Assembly: GCA_910585525.1 (NCBI GenBank)
Contig: CAJUFR010000028.1
Location: 1-27,199, forward strand
DNA length: 27,199 bases
From: an uncultured Angelakisella sp.
GTDB taxonomy: Bacteria; Bacillota; Clostridia; Oscillospirales; Ruminococcaceae
Reading direction: 5' to 3'
The notes under the pieces were generated by a model that did not search any database, had not been told where the DNA came from, and saw nothing but the letters and a program-made list of their open reading frames with translations. The number at the start of each line of letters is the position of its first letter. The stretch's first letter is position 1. Positions 15,529-22,995 of this stretch are shown piece after piece. Position numbers and translations under genes: made by a program.

Positions 15529-16202
15529 TATCTACCGCACCCTCCTTTCAGCGCGCCGCTGCACCCCGCGTGGGAGGGGCAGGATTCGCAGTCAAAACTC
15601 TTGCGCTTGACGGCCTTGCCGTGGGAGAACTTGTTCAGCATGGCGATGATGAAGCCATAGACGAAGAACCCGCCGGGGGCCTGGGCCAGGATGGCGATGG
15701 GCTGGGAGGAGAGACCGGGGATGGGGATGTTGCAGAAGGTGCCCACCCCGAATATCTCACGGAAGGCGCCCATGAGGAAGAGGGCCAGGGTAAAGCCGAT
15801 GCCCATCCCCACGCCGTCCAGGAAGGAGTCGTAGACGCTGTTCTTGTTGGCGAACATCTCGGCGCGGCCAAGGATGACGCAGTTGACCACGATCAGGGAC
15901 AGGAAGATGCCCAGGGCGTCGTAAAGGGACTTCATATAGGCCTGCATGATCAGCTGCACGATGGTGACGAAGCCCGCGATGACCACGATGTAGCAGGGGA
16001 TGCGGACCTTGTCGGGGATGACCTTTTTCAGCAGCGAGATGACCACGTTGGAGCAGATGAGGACGAAGGTGGCGGCAAGGCCCATCCCAACGCCGTTGAT
16101 GGTGGAGTTGGTCACCGCCAGGGCCGGGCAGGTGCCCAGCACCAGCACCAGCACAGGGTTTTCCTTGATGATGCCGTTTGTCAGGATCTTCAGCTTATTC
16201 AT
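15528..16202 (-). CDS. rnfE: Rnf complex integral membrane subunit RnfE with a cysteine-rich tail
   Basis: A 224-residue protein with about six membrane helices, partner of RnfA. The conserved cysteines for the intramembrane [2Fe-2S] cluster are present: Cys25 (GTCPALAV) and Cys108 (VVNCVILG). After the last helix the C-terminus carries a short soluble tail (about 193-224) with Cys205, Cys208, Cys214 and Cys222 plus His211, a possible extra metal or cluster site that ordinary RnfE lacks. The ATG lies 3 nt after the rnfG stop, with AAAGGAG inside the end of rnfG. The rest of the sequence is normal for clostridial RnfE. Confidence 0.94.
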   Translation of the reverse strand: MNKLKILTNGIIKENPVLVLVLGTCPALAVTNSTINGVGMGLAATFVLICSNVVISLLKKVIPDKVRIPCYIVVIAGFVTIVQLIMQAYMKSLYDALGIFLSLIVVNCVILGRAEMFANKNSVYDSFLDGVGMGIGFTLALFLMGAFREIFGVGTFCNIPIPGLSSQPIAILAQAPGGFFVYGFIIAMLNKFSHGKAVKRKSFDCESCPSHAGCSGALKGGCGR

Positions 16203-16205
16203 TCC

Positions 16206-17336
16206 TTACGCTCCTTTCGAAGCAGTGTAGGCGGCAAGGGCATTGTCCATGGCCTCCTTGACCGCCTCGGGGGCGACGGAGGACAGGTCGGTGGTCCCGT
16301 CGGCAGGGGCGACAGCGGTGACCTTTCCGGCGGCGTCGATCTCCACCCGCAGGCCGGCGATGACGGCGCTGGCGGAGCCATCCTCAGCCACGGTGAGGTC
16401 CACCTTGGGGGTGGTGTCGCCGATGAGGGCGGGGGCCAGTTCCATGGCGGCCCGGACCAGCTTCTTGACGCCCACCGAGGTCTCGGTAGCGCCGGAGATG
16501 TTGTCGATGCCGTCGGGGGAGGTCTTGCCGGTATAGGCCTTCAGGTATTCGGGCTCCAGAGCCTGGGAACCGATGCCGGCGGTCTCGGAGTTGGTACCGG
16601 CGGCGACACCGGCGATCTTGCCGTCCATGCCAACGCCTACATAGATCTCCATGGGACCGGCGGCGTGGCTGTAGCCCTGGCCCTCCATGACGATGACATA
16701 ACCGGCGTCACCGGCCTTGATGGCCTTCTTGGCGCCGTCCAGAGCCACCTCGGTGAAGTCGGTGACATCGGGGAAGATGATGGTCTCGGGAGGGGTCATC
16801 TCGGGGCCGGCGACCTCAACGCCCGCCAGGGCGCCGTAAGCCTGGAAGATGTTGCCAACAGCGGCCTCAAAGGCCTTGGAGGAGACGGTGGCGCCGGAGA
16901 TGGCGGTAACGCCGTCCAGGGTGCTGTCCTTGCCCTTGTACTGGCTGGTGTAGCTGTCCTCGCCGGTCTTGGAGCCGATGCCCTGGGTCTCGTTGTTGTC
17001 CATCAGCTTGACACCGGCGATCTTGCCGTCCTTGTCGATGCCGGCCATGACCTGGAGGTCACCGCCGTAGCCCTTGGACTTGCCGGTGATGACATAGCCG
17101 GCGCCGTTGCCGGCCTCATAGGCTTCCACGATGTTATCCACGCCGGAGACAGTGACCTCCTTGAAGTCCTTGCCGCCGGGGAGGACCACCACGCGGGAGG
17201 CGTCGGCCTCGGCCCGCTTGGCGGCTTCGATGACGGGCTCGGTGACCTGGTAGGTCCCGGCCAGGGCAGCGGAGACCACCAGACAGATCACGGTGAGTAC
17301 CACTGCGGGCACTACGAATTGTTTGACTGCATTCAT
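16206..17336 (-). CDS. rnfG: Rnf complex subunit RnfG with two FMN-binding domains
   Basis: A 376-residue protein, much longer than the roughly 180-220 residues usual for RnfG. One N-terminal membrane helix (about 7-28) anchors it, leaving the rest outside the membrane. Two FMN-binding domains are visible in tandem: about 78-165 with ISGATVSS (SGAT 147-150, flavin threonine Thr150) and about 210-298 with ISGATETS (SGAT 281-284, Thr284). Both repeat the same order: a VI...GYG segment, DGKIAGV, ETxGIGS and DG...SGAT. A third partial stretch (about 313-345, VIAGLRVEIDAAGKVTAV) may be a degraded copy. In known Rnf and Nqr complexes ApbE attaches FMN covalently to the SGAT threonine; no ApbE gene is in the window. 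The start overlaps the rnfD stop (ATGA). Confidence 0.93.
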   Translation of the reverse strand: MNAVKQFVVPAVVLTVICLVVSAALAGTYQVTEPVIEAAKRAEADASRVVVLPGGKDFKEVTVSGVDNIVEAYEAGNGAGYVITGKSKGYGGDLQVMAGIDKDGKIAGVKLMDNNETQGIGSKTGEDSYTSQYKGKDSTLDGVTAISGATVSSKAFEAAVGNIFQAYGALAGVEVAGPEMTPPETIIFPDVTDFTEVALDGAKKAIKAGDAGYVIVMEGQGYSHAAGPMEIYVGVGMDGKIAGVAAGTNSETAGIGSQALEPEYLKAYTGKTSPDGIDNISGATETSVGVKKLVRAAMELAPALIGDTTPKVDLTVAEDGSASAVIAGLRVEIDAAGKVTAVAPADGTTDLSSVAPEAVKEAMDNALAAYTASKGA

Positions 17337-18277
17337 TTCACAACACCTCCGAAAGGCTTCTTTCTGGTCAGATTATCAATGTGCGGGGTCATGATGTTCA
17401 TCAGCAGAATGGAGAAGGAGACGCCCTCCGGGTAGGAACCGAAGGCCCGGATGAGCATAGTGATGATACCGCAGCCCAGCGCGAAGATGACCTTGCCGGA
17501 TTCGGTGACCGGGGAGGTGGCGTAGTCGGTGGCCATAAAGAAGGCACCCAGCACCGCGCCGCCGGCCACCAGCTCATAGGCCGGGTTGAGGCCGAAGCAG
17601 AGGGAAAGGACCACGATGGTGAGCAGGAACACCACAGGGGTGGTGGCGGTGATGACCTTTTTCCAGATCAGGAAGATACCGCCGATGACCAGGGCGATGA
17701 TGCAGGTCTCCCCCACGCTGCCGCCCCGGATACCCAGCAGCATGTTCAGCATGTCGGGCAGTTCCTTGAGGGGGGCGCCGCTTTTCAGCACCGCCAGGGG
17801 GGTGGCGCCGGAGACGGCGTCCACGCCGAGGTAGCCCTGGGGGGCCGCCCAGCTGGTCATCTGGCCGCCAAAGGAGACCAGCAGGAAGATGCGGCCCACG
17901 ATGGCGGGGTTGGCAAAGTTCTGGCCGATGCCGCCGAACAGCTGCTTGGTGACGATGATGGCCACGGCGCAGCCCAGGACAGCCATCCACAGGGGGATGC
18001 CCACCGGCAGGTTAAAGGCCAGCAGCAGGCCGGTGACGATGGCGCTGCAATCCCGGACGGTGTTGTCCCGCTTGCACATGATGACCCGGAACAGGTACTC
18101 AAAGAGCACCGACGCCGCGACGCAGACGGCCTCCAGCACCAGTGCCCGGGGCCCAAAGACCAGGAAGGACACCACCATGGCGGGGATGAGGGCGGCGACC
18201 ACGCTGAGCATGATGGAACCGGTAGTCTCCCCGCTCCGAAAATGCGGAGAGGGAGCGACAACTTTCAAATTAGACAA
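17333..18277 (-). CDS. rnfD: Rnf complex integral membrane subunit RnfD (covalent FMN)
   Basis: A 314-residue polytopic membrane subunit. Seen: an N-terminus of family type (LKVVAPSPHFRSGETT), many hydrophobic helices, the conserved NFANPAIVGR loop (about 120-129), and the flavin attachment motif DAVSGATPL with SGAT at 156-159 (Thr159). The start is TTG at 18277, preceded by AGGGGGTG 7 nt away and located 13 nt after the rnfC stop; the longer open frame up to 18364 overlaps rnfC and gives an N-terminus unlike RnfD. A second TTG at 18268 is possible. The gene overlaps rnfG by 4 nt. Confidence 0.93.
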   Translation of the reverse strand: MSNLKVVAPSPHFRSGETTGSIMLSVVAALIPAMVVSFLVFGPRALVLEAVCVAASVLFEYLFRVIMCKRDNTVRDCSAIVTGLLLAFNLPVGIPLWMAVLGCAVAIIVTKQLFGGIGQNFANPAIVGRIFLLVSFGGQMTSWAAPQGYLGVDAVSGATPLAVLKSGAPLKELPDMLNMLLGIRGGSVGETCIIALVIGGIFLIWKKVITATTPVVFLLTIVVLSLCFGLNPAYELVAGGAVLGAFFMATDYATSPVTESGKVIFALGCGIITMLIRAFGSYPEGVSFSILLMNIMTPHIDNLTRKKPFGGVVK

Positions 18278-18290
18278 TTCTTCACACCCC

Positions 18291-19598
18291 CTACTTCGCT
18301 TCTCTGAGCAGACGCTTGCCCAGCTTGTTGTACATGGCCAACTCCCGGTGGGCGGGGCAGACATAGGAACAGCTGCCGCACTCCATGCAGAGGTTCACCT
18401 TCAACTCCCGGAGTTTATCCACGTTGCCCATGTGGTAGGCTTTGTCCATGGCGGCGGGGGCCAGGTCGAAGGGGCAGGCCCGCAGGCAGCGGCCGCAGCG
18501 GATGCAGGCGGTCTCCTTGACGGTCCTGCACTGGGCCTCGTCAAAGGCCAGGATGGCGTTGTTGTTCTTCAGCAGGGGGAAGTCGTCGCTCATGACGCAG
18601 ATGCCCATCATGGGGCCGCCCATGAGCAGCTTCTTGGGCTCCGACTTGTAGCCGCCGCAGAAGGCCACCATGTCCTTGATGAGGGTGCCGATGGGGGCGA
18701 TGATGTTCTTTGGCTCGGCGATGGAGCCGCCGTCGATGGTGAGCATCTTCTCCACCAGGGGCATCCCGGTCTGGAGGTAGTCGTAAAGCTTGCTGATGGT
18801 GGCCACGTTCATGGCGATGACACCGGCATCGGCGGGGAGTTTGCCCTCCTCCACCACCCGGCCGGTGGCCTCGTAGATGATGACCTTCTCGGCGCCCTTG
18901 GGGTAGCTGGACTTCATGGTCAGCACGCTGACCCCCGGGAGCCCCTCTACCGCCTTGGTCATGGCCTCAATGGCCTCCGGCTTGTTGCTCTCGATGCCGA
19001 TGACGCAGGTCTTGAGTTCCAGGTACTTCATCACCGTCTTGATGCCGCCCACGATGCTTTCGGTGCGGTCCAGCATCAGCCGCATGTCGCAGGTGATGAA
19101 GGGCTCGCACTCGGCGCCGTTGACCACCAGGGTGTCCACCTCGCTGAGGTTTTTGGGGTTCAGCTTGATGTGGGTGGGGAACCCGGCCCCGCCCAGACCC
19201 ACCAGGCCGCAGTTGCGGGCGGCCTTGATCAGGTCCTCCCGGCTGTTCACCACCGGGGGCGCCACGTCGGGGCAGACGGTCTGCTGCCCGTCGGTAGTGA
19301 TGGTGATGCTCTTGCACTTATCCCCGCCGGCGGTGATGAACTCATCGATGGCGGTAACGGTGCCGGAGACGCTGGAATGGATCGGCGCGGACAGGAAAGC
19401 GTCGGAATCCCCCAGCAGTTGCCCCACCGTCACGGTGTCCTTCACCTTGACCAGGGGTTCACAAGGGGCGCCCATATGCTGGAGCATGGGAATGACGACC
19501 TTCTCCGGCACAGGCATCCTGACAGCCGCGCTACCTGCGGTGTTTTTACAGTGCTTGACACTGACACCATTTAACGCTTTGCTGAATAATGATGGCAC
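18291..19598 (-). CDS. rnfC: Rnf complex NADH-binding subunit RnfC
   Basis: A 435-residue peripheral subunit that exchanges electrons with NAD+. Seen: the family N-terminal segment (VRMPVPEKVVIPMLQHMGAP), the nucleotide/flavin-binding GLGGAGFPTHIKL (about 134-146, as in NuoF), and two C-terminal 4Fe-4S clusters: Cys365/368/371/375 (CIRCGRCLRAC) and Cys404/407/410/414 (CMECGSCSYVC). The start is a GTG at 19598, 9 nt after GGGAGG; another GTG at 19604 is too close to the ribosome binding site, and the open frame up to 19883 overlaps the upstream gene. The residues before VRMPVP differ from the usual FKGGVHP opening, so the N-terminus is the least certain part. It leads rnfCDGEAB in the usual clostridial order. 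Confidence 0.93.
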   Translation of the reverse strand: MPSLFSKALNGVSVKHCKNTAGSAAVRMPVPEKVVIPMLQHMGAPCEPLVKVKDTVTVGQLLGDSDAFLSAPIHSSVSGTVTAIDEFITAGGDKCKSITITTDGQQTVCPDVAPPVVNSREDLIKAARNCGLVGLGGAGFPTHIKLNPKNLSEVDTLVVNGAECEPFITCDMRLMLDRTESIVGGIKTVMKYLELKTCVIGIESNKPEAIEAMTKAVEGLPGVSVLTMKSSYPKGAEKVIIYEATGRVVEEGKLPADAGVIAMNVATISKLYDYLQTGMPLVEKMLTIDGGSIAEPKNIIAPIGTLIKDMVAFCGGYKSEPKKLLMGGPMMGICVMSDDFPLLKNNNAILAFDEAQCRTVKETACIRCGRCLRACPFDLAPAAMDKAYHMGNVDKLRELKVNLCMECGSCSYVCPAHRELAMYNKLGKRLLREAK

Positions 19599-19627
19599 TT
19601 GCACATCCCTCCCGATTTGTTGTTGCG

Positions 19628-20143
19628 CTATAAAAATAACCGTTGGATATAGGGCATCACCACCCGGAGCATCACCCCGGTAACGATCCCCATGATGACA
19701 CCGGATACCACCAGCACCGGCAGGTAGTAGAACATCACCGTGCTGGTGTAGGCCACCGAGGCCAGCAGCTGCCCCAGGTTGTGGGCCAGCGCCCCAATGA
19801 CGCTGAGGAGCATATAATCCTTCCCCAGCCACTTGACCCGGGAACAGAGGGCCATGCAGAGGACCGAGAGCAGCCCCCCGCAAAGGCTCATGAACGCCGC
19901 CATGGGCGCCCGGGTCAGCAGCACGAAAAAGGACTTGAGCACCGCGATGGCGAACCCCTTGCGGGTGCCCAGGACGAACAGCGCGTACATGGTGACGATG
20001 TTGGACAGCCCCAGCTTGAACCCCGGCGGCAGCATAGGCAGCACCGGGAGGAGCGATTCCGCAAAACTCAGGGCCATCGCCATGGCAAAGAGCATCCCCA
20101 TCAGGGCCGCTTCCTTGGCCGGGCTGGTCTTTTTCCCCGTCAC
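19628..20143 (-). CDS. Gx transporter family / heptaprenyl diphosphate synthase component I-like membrane protein
   Basis: A 171-residue membrane protein of the Hpre_diP_synt_I (Gx transporter) family, with about five hydrophobic helices. Family features: LPMLPPGFKLGLSNIV (about 45-60 in the longer reading), VLKSFFVLL, GGLLSVLCMAL and GALAHNLGQLLAS. Members are often placed next to rnf genes in Clostridia and have been suggested to be small-molecule transporters; no substrate is proven, and the prenyl-synthase name is historical. The start is given as GTG at 20143, with GGGGAG 9 nt upstream. A GTG at 20170 would add nine polar residues but has no ribosome binding site. It lies 29 nt before rnfC and is probably in its operon. 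Confidence 0.85.
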   Translation of the reverse strand: MTGKKTSPAKEAALMGMLFAMAMALSFAESLLPVLPMLPPGFKLGLSNIVTMYALFVLGTRKGFAIAVLKSFFVLLTRAPMAAFMSLCGGLLSVLCMALCSRVKWLGKDYMLLSVIGALAHNLGQLLASVAYTSTVMFYYLPVLVVSGVIMGIVTGVMLRVVMPYIQRLFL

Positions 20144-20234
20144 TTGCTCACACTCCCCATTAGATGCCACGCCGGGCCTGTCTCATTCCCCCGCAAAAAA
20201 GGGGACGCCTTCCGCTGTTCTTTGTACAGATACC

Positions 20235-20265
20235 GGGCGGCTGTCCATTCGCTGTCCAGCCGCCC
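20235..20265 (-). other. GC-rich stem-loop after the CD1247-like gene
   Basis: A perfect 9-bp inverted repeat, GGGCGGCTG and CAGCCGCCC, with a 13-nt loop lies 22 nt after the stop of the zinc-ribbon gene. No T-run follows on the minus strand, so it may be a weak or factor-dependent terminator before the Gx/rnf genes. The 144 nt from 20144 to 20287 otherwise show no clear promoter. Confidence 0.5.
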
Positions 20266-20287
20266 ATAGTATCCTGGTGGGATCGTG

Positions 20288-20725
20288 TTACTCCTCGTCC
20301 CCGTGGTGGTGGCCGCAGTCGCAGCCATCCCCTTCCTCAAAGTCGAACTCCAGCTTTTCGCCGCAGTTGGGACAGTCGATCTCCCCTTCGTCCAGCATCC
20401 CCTCGTCCAGGCAGATGATATCCCCGCAGCTGGGGCACTCCACCTCGTACAGGGTGTCGTCGAAGTCCTCGTCGTCGTCCTCGTCATCGCAGTCGCACTC
20501 GTCGCCGTACAGGTCCTCCTCCACGGAGCCCAGATCGTCGTCGATCTCGTCCACCTGGGCGGAGAGTTCCGCGACGCTGTCCTCCATGTCGGACACGGTG
20601 AGGGCCATATCCTCCAGGGTGTCGATCACGGCCAGCAGCAGCTTGCCCTCGTTGGTCTCGGCGCTCAGCTTCATGCCGTCGGCCAGACCCTTCAGGTAGG
20701 CGACCTTCTCGGTAATGGTCATCAT
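20288..20725 (-). CDS. CD1247-like acidic zinc-ribbon protein
   Basis: A 145-residue acidic cytoplasmic protein. Residues 1-70 form a helical N-terminal domain (MTITEKVAYLKGLADGM...), which resembles the CD1247 N-terminal domain of Clostridia. Then come an Asp/Glu-rich stretch (about 75-92, with CDCD), a zinc ribbon CPSC (97-100) and CPNC (118-121), and a metal-binding-like end with CDCGHHH (135-141). Function is unknown. Start ATG at 20725 follows AAAGGAGG with 9 nt spacing; a second ATG directly follows. It is 39 nt after efp with no promoter between them, so it is probably co-transcribed with efp. The acidic and Cys/His-rich make-up suggests binding of a metal or of a basic partner, which is inference. 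Confidence 0.85.
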   Translation of the reverse strand: MMTITEKVAYLKGLADGMKLSAETNEGKLLLAVIDTLEDMALTVSDMEDSVAELSAQVDEIDDDLGSVEEDLYGDECDCDDEDDDEDFDDTLYEVECPSCGDIICLDEGMLDEGEIDCPNCGEKLEFDFEEGDGCDCGHHHGDEE

Positions 20726-20764
20726 CTCTGAAAACCTCCTTTATTGTTTACTTCCTGTTTATCG

Positions 20765-21322
20765 TCAGGCCCGCTCCATGTATTCCCCGGTGCGGGTATC
20801 CACACGGATGCGGTCGCCCTCGTTGACAAAGAGCGGGACCTTGATCTCCGCCCCGGTCTCCAGGGTGGCGGGCTTGGTGGCGTTGGTGGCGGTGTTGCCG
20901 GCAAAGCCGGGGTCGGTCTTGGTGACCACCAGTTCCATGAAGTTGGGGGGCTCCACCCCAAAGACAGAGCCCTTGTAGGAGAGCACCTTCACCACCGTGT
21001 TCTCCTTGACGAACTTAAAGTTGTCCCCCAGCACCGAGGCGTTGATGGGCAGGTTCTCGTAGGTCTCGCTGTCCATGAAGTAGTAGAGGTCGCCGTCATT
21101 GTACAGGTACTCCATGTCTTTGCGCTCGATCATCGCCACCGGGTACTTCTCGGTGGGGCTGAAGGTCCTTTCTGTCACTGCGCCGGTAATGACGTTGCGG
21201 ATCTTGGTGCGGACAAAGGCGGCCCCCTTGCCCGGTTTTACGTGCTGGAATTCGATGATGGAATAAACGTTGCCGTCCATATCAAAGGTGGCTCCGTTGC
21301 GAAACTCGCCAGCAGAGATCAT
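20765..21322 (-). CDS. efp: translation elongation factor P
   Basis: A 185-residue EF-P, which binds between the P and E sites of stalled ribosomes and speeds peptide bond formation at polyproline stretches. Seen: the KOW-like N-terminal domain with the tip loop HVKPGKGAAF, whose Lys32 sits where relatives are modified or contact the P-site tRNA; the central OB domain; and the C-terminal OB domain ending in RIRVDTRTGEYMERA, the family signature. Length is normal. AGGAGG lies upstream of the ATG at 21322. A promoter lies about 40 nt before the start. No modification gene (epmAB, earP, ymfI) is in the window. Confidence 0.97.
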   Translation of the reverse strand: MISAGEFRNGATFDMDGNVYSIIEFQHVKPGKGAAFVRTKIRNVITGAVTERTFSPTEKYPVAMIERKDMEYLYNDGDLYYFMDSETYENLPINASVLGDNFKFVKENTVVKVLSYKGSVFGVEPPNFMELVVTKTDPGFAGNTATNATKPATLETGAEIKVPLFVNEGDRIRVDTRTGEYMERA

Positions 21323-21367
21323 AGTCGCTGTTACCTCCTCATGAAATATAGTTACTCTACTTTGGCT

Positions 21368-21397
21368 ATTCTACCATATATGGACATGGGGATGCAA
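21368..21397 (-). promoter_or_regulatory. promoter for efp
   Basis: On the minus strand TTGCAT (21392-21397) and TAGAAT (21368-21373) are 18 nt apart; the -10 is preceded by TGG (TGn extension). Transcription should start near 21361, about 39 nt before the ATG of efp. Confidence 0.65.
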
Positions 21398-21460
21398 GTC
21401 CATTCTTCATCTTCCCTTTCTTTTTTACAAAAATGTGTCCGCCAGGGCGGGAAAAAAAGA

Positions 21461-21488
21461 AAAAACCGGCGGGTCCTTCCCCACCGGT
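21461..21488 (-). terminator. Rho-independent terminator after the flavodiiron gene
   Basis: On the minus strand ACCGGTGGG and CCCGCCGGT form a 9-bp stem with one G-U pair and a 6-nt loop, followed by a long T-rich tract (TTTTTC then TTTTTTT). It lies 26 nt after the flavodiiron stop codon and ends the rubredoxin-FprA operon. Confidence 0.88.
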
Positions 21489-21514
21489 CTTGTTTTTTCA
21501 CTGCTGCCGGCGGG

Positions 21515-22714
21515 TCAAAGCTGCTCCGCCAGACGGGCCCCCAGGGCTTTTGCCTTCTCCAGGTCCTCCTGGGTGGGGACGAAGGTGGCCCGCAGCGGCT
21601 CCTCCACCAGGGCGCACTTGAGGGACTGGAGACGCGCCGCCACATTGGCGCACCCTTCCCCGCTCCAGCCGAAGGAGCCAAAGACGGCGCAGGGGCGCTT
21701 CACGCTGTTGATGGCGTCCATCCCCGCCAGCAGTTCCCACACCGGGGGCACCGCGTCCCGGTTGATGGTGGGGGTGCCGATGGCGAAGGCGTCGCACTCG
21801 TTGAGCAGCTGCCGCATCTCGGCCATGGGATAGTCGATGATGTCGCAGAGCCGGACCTCCACCGCCTTGCCGCTTTCACGGATGCCCTGCATCACCTCCA
21901 CCGCCAGCCGCCTGGTGTTGCCGTAGGCGCTGGTGTAAAAGATTGCCGCCAGCTTCTTCTCCCGCTGGACCGGGGCGCTCCAGGTCCGGTACCGGGCGAT
22001 GGCGGTCTCCAGCATGGTGCCGGTGGTGAGCACCGGGCCGTGGCTGGGCAGCACCATGTCAAAGTCCAGGGCGTCCAGCTTCTGCAGCCCCGCCTGTACG
22101 TACTTGGGGAAGGGCCCGAAGATGGCGTCGTAGTAGTTGTGCAGCGCCTTTTCGTACTTCTCCGGGTAGGCCATGTTGTAGTCGAAGGTGTAGGGCTCGG
22201 CGTAGTGGGCCCCCAGGAAGTCGCAGGTAAAGACCACCTTATCCTCCGGCAGGTAGGTGAAGATGGAATCCGGCCAGTGGAGGAAGGGGGCGGAGATGAA
22301 TCTCAATGTCTTGCCCCCCAGGTCCAGGGTCTCCCCGTCCTTCACCACATGGAGGTTCAGATCGGCGCGGTTGGTGATGCCCTTGATGTAGATGGACCCC
22401 GCCTGGGAGGTGTAGATGGTGACATCCTCCCTCAACTCCGGCAGCAGTTCCGCCAGGGCGCCGGTGTGGTCCGGCTCGTTGTGGTTGAGGACGATATAGC
22501 TGATGCTCTTGGGGTCGCAGACCTCCCGGATGTTCTGGAGGTAGGGCTCAAAAAAGCTGCGGTGGCATACGTCGATGAGGGCGGTCTTTTCGCTCCCCTT
22601 TACCAGGTAGGAGTTGTAGGAGGTGCCGTAGTCGGTGGTCATCACGATGTCGAACACCCTCATGGCGGGGTTCAGCGCCCCCACCTCATAGATCCCTTGG
22701 CTGACCTGCTTCAT
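21515..22714 (-). CDS. fprA: FprA-type flavodiiron protein (O2/NO reductase)
   Basis: A 399-residue A-type flavoprotein that reduces O2 to water (or NO to N2O) with electrons from rubredoxin. The N-terminal beta-lactamase-like domain carries the diiron ligands: His78, Glu80, Asp82 and His83 in NHNEPDHTG, His146 in LHWPDS, Asp165 in CDFLGAH and His225 in PSHGPV. All are present, so an active diiron site is expected. The C-terminal flavodoxin domain begins near 255 with the FMN phosphate loop YTSAYGNTRR (260-269), and GTPTINRDAVPP is the second FMN loop. The start at 22714 follows AAAAGGAGCG. Length is typical of class A proteins with no extra domains. It lies 71 nt after rubredoxin, its likely electron donor. 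Confidence 0.95.
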   Translation of the reverse strand: MKQVSQGIYEVGALNPAMRVFDIVMTTDYGTSYNSYLVKGSEKTALIDVCHRSFFEPYLQNIREVCDPKSISYIVLNHNEPDHTGALAELLPELREDVTIYTSQAGSIYIKGITNRADLNLHVVKDGETLDLGGKTLRFISAPFLHWPDSIFTYLPEDKVVFTCDFLGAHYAEPYTFDYNMAYPEKYEKALHNYYDAIFGPFPKYVQAGLQKLDALDFDMVLPSHGPVLTTGTMLETAIARYRTWSAPVQREKKLAAIFYTSAYGNTRRLAVEVMQGIRESGKAVEVRLCDIIDYPMAEMRQLLNECDAFAIGTPTINRDAVPPVWELLAGMDAINSVKRPCAVFGSFGWSGEGCANVAARLQSLKCALVEEPLRATFVPTQEDLEKAKALGARLAEQL

Positions 22715-22739
22715 AGATAAAACGCTCCTTTTCTGTCTT

Positions 22740-22776
22740 AAGGCGCCGCCCCAGGGAAAACCCCAGGCGGCGCCTT
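22740..22776 (-). other. intercistronic stem-loop between rubredoxin and fprA
   Basis: A perfect 11-bp inverted repeat, AAGGCGCCGCC and GGCGGCGCCTT, with an inner GGG-TTTT-CCC helix, fills most of the gap between the two genes. No T-run follows on the minus strand, so it is probably an mRNA stability or processing element, or a partial terminator that gives more rubredoxin than FprA. Confidence 0.6.
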
Positions 22777-22785
22777 GTCTCATTC

Positions 22786-22944
22786 TTACTCCTGCTCGAA
22801 CATGTCCTTGCCTACGCCGCAGAGGGGGCAGGTGAAGTCGTCGGGGACGTCCACCCACTTGGTGCCGGGGGCGATGCCCCCGTCGGGGTAGCCCTCCGCC
22901 TCGTCATAAACAAAGCCGCAGACAGTGCAAACATATTTCGCCAT
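22786..22944 (-). CDS. rubredoxin
   Basis: A 52-residue rubredoxin. The ATG at 22944 is preceded by AAGGAGG with 9 nt spacing. Translation begins MAKYVCTVCGFVYDEAEGYP and ends with TAA at 22786. The two iron-binding pairs are Cys6-x2-Cys9 (CTVC) and Cys39-x2-Cys42 (CPLC), each followed by Gly; the conserved Tyr, Trp (TKWVDVP) and PDDF residues are present. The single Fe(S-Cys)4 centre carries one electron. Placed directly before the flavodiiron gene under one promoter, it is most likely the donor to FprA in oxygen or NO detoxification. Which NADH- or ferredoxin-dependent reductase feeds it cannot be told from the window. Confidence 0.96.
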   Translation of the reverse strand: MAKYVCTVCGFVYDEAEGYPDGGIAPGTKWVDVPDDFTCPLCGVGKDMFEQE

Positions 22945-22995
22945 AACAGTATCCTCCTTCATTCGATATCCCTGGCCGGGGTGATGCTTTACGAA

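Noticed and set aside
18278..18364. N-terminal extension of RnfD in the same frame
   Set aside because: It overlaps the end of rnfC; TTG at 18277 has a good ribosome binding site and gives the normal RnfD N-terminus.
19599..19883. N-terminal extension of RnfC in the same frame
   Set aside because: It overlaps the Gx gene, its residues do not look like RnfC, and a GTG with GGGAGG at proper spacing exists at 19598.
20144..20200. Possible rnf promoter with TCTAAT
   Set aside because: The -10-like hexamer has no acceptable -35 at 16-18 nt and would start transcription almost at the start codon.
20188..20204. CCCC-TTTTTTGC-GGGG hairpin upstream of the Gx gene
   Set aside because: Only 4 bp of stem, with the T-run in the loop, so not a functional terminator by the usual criteria.
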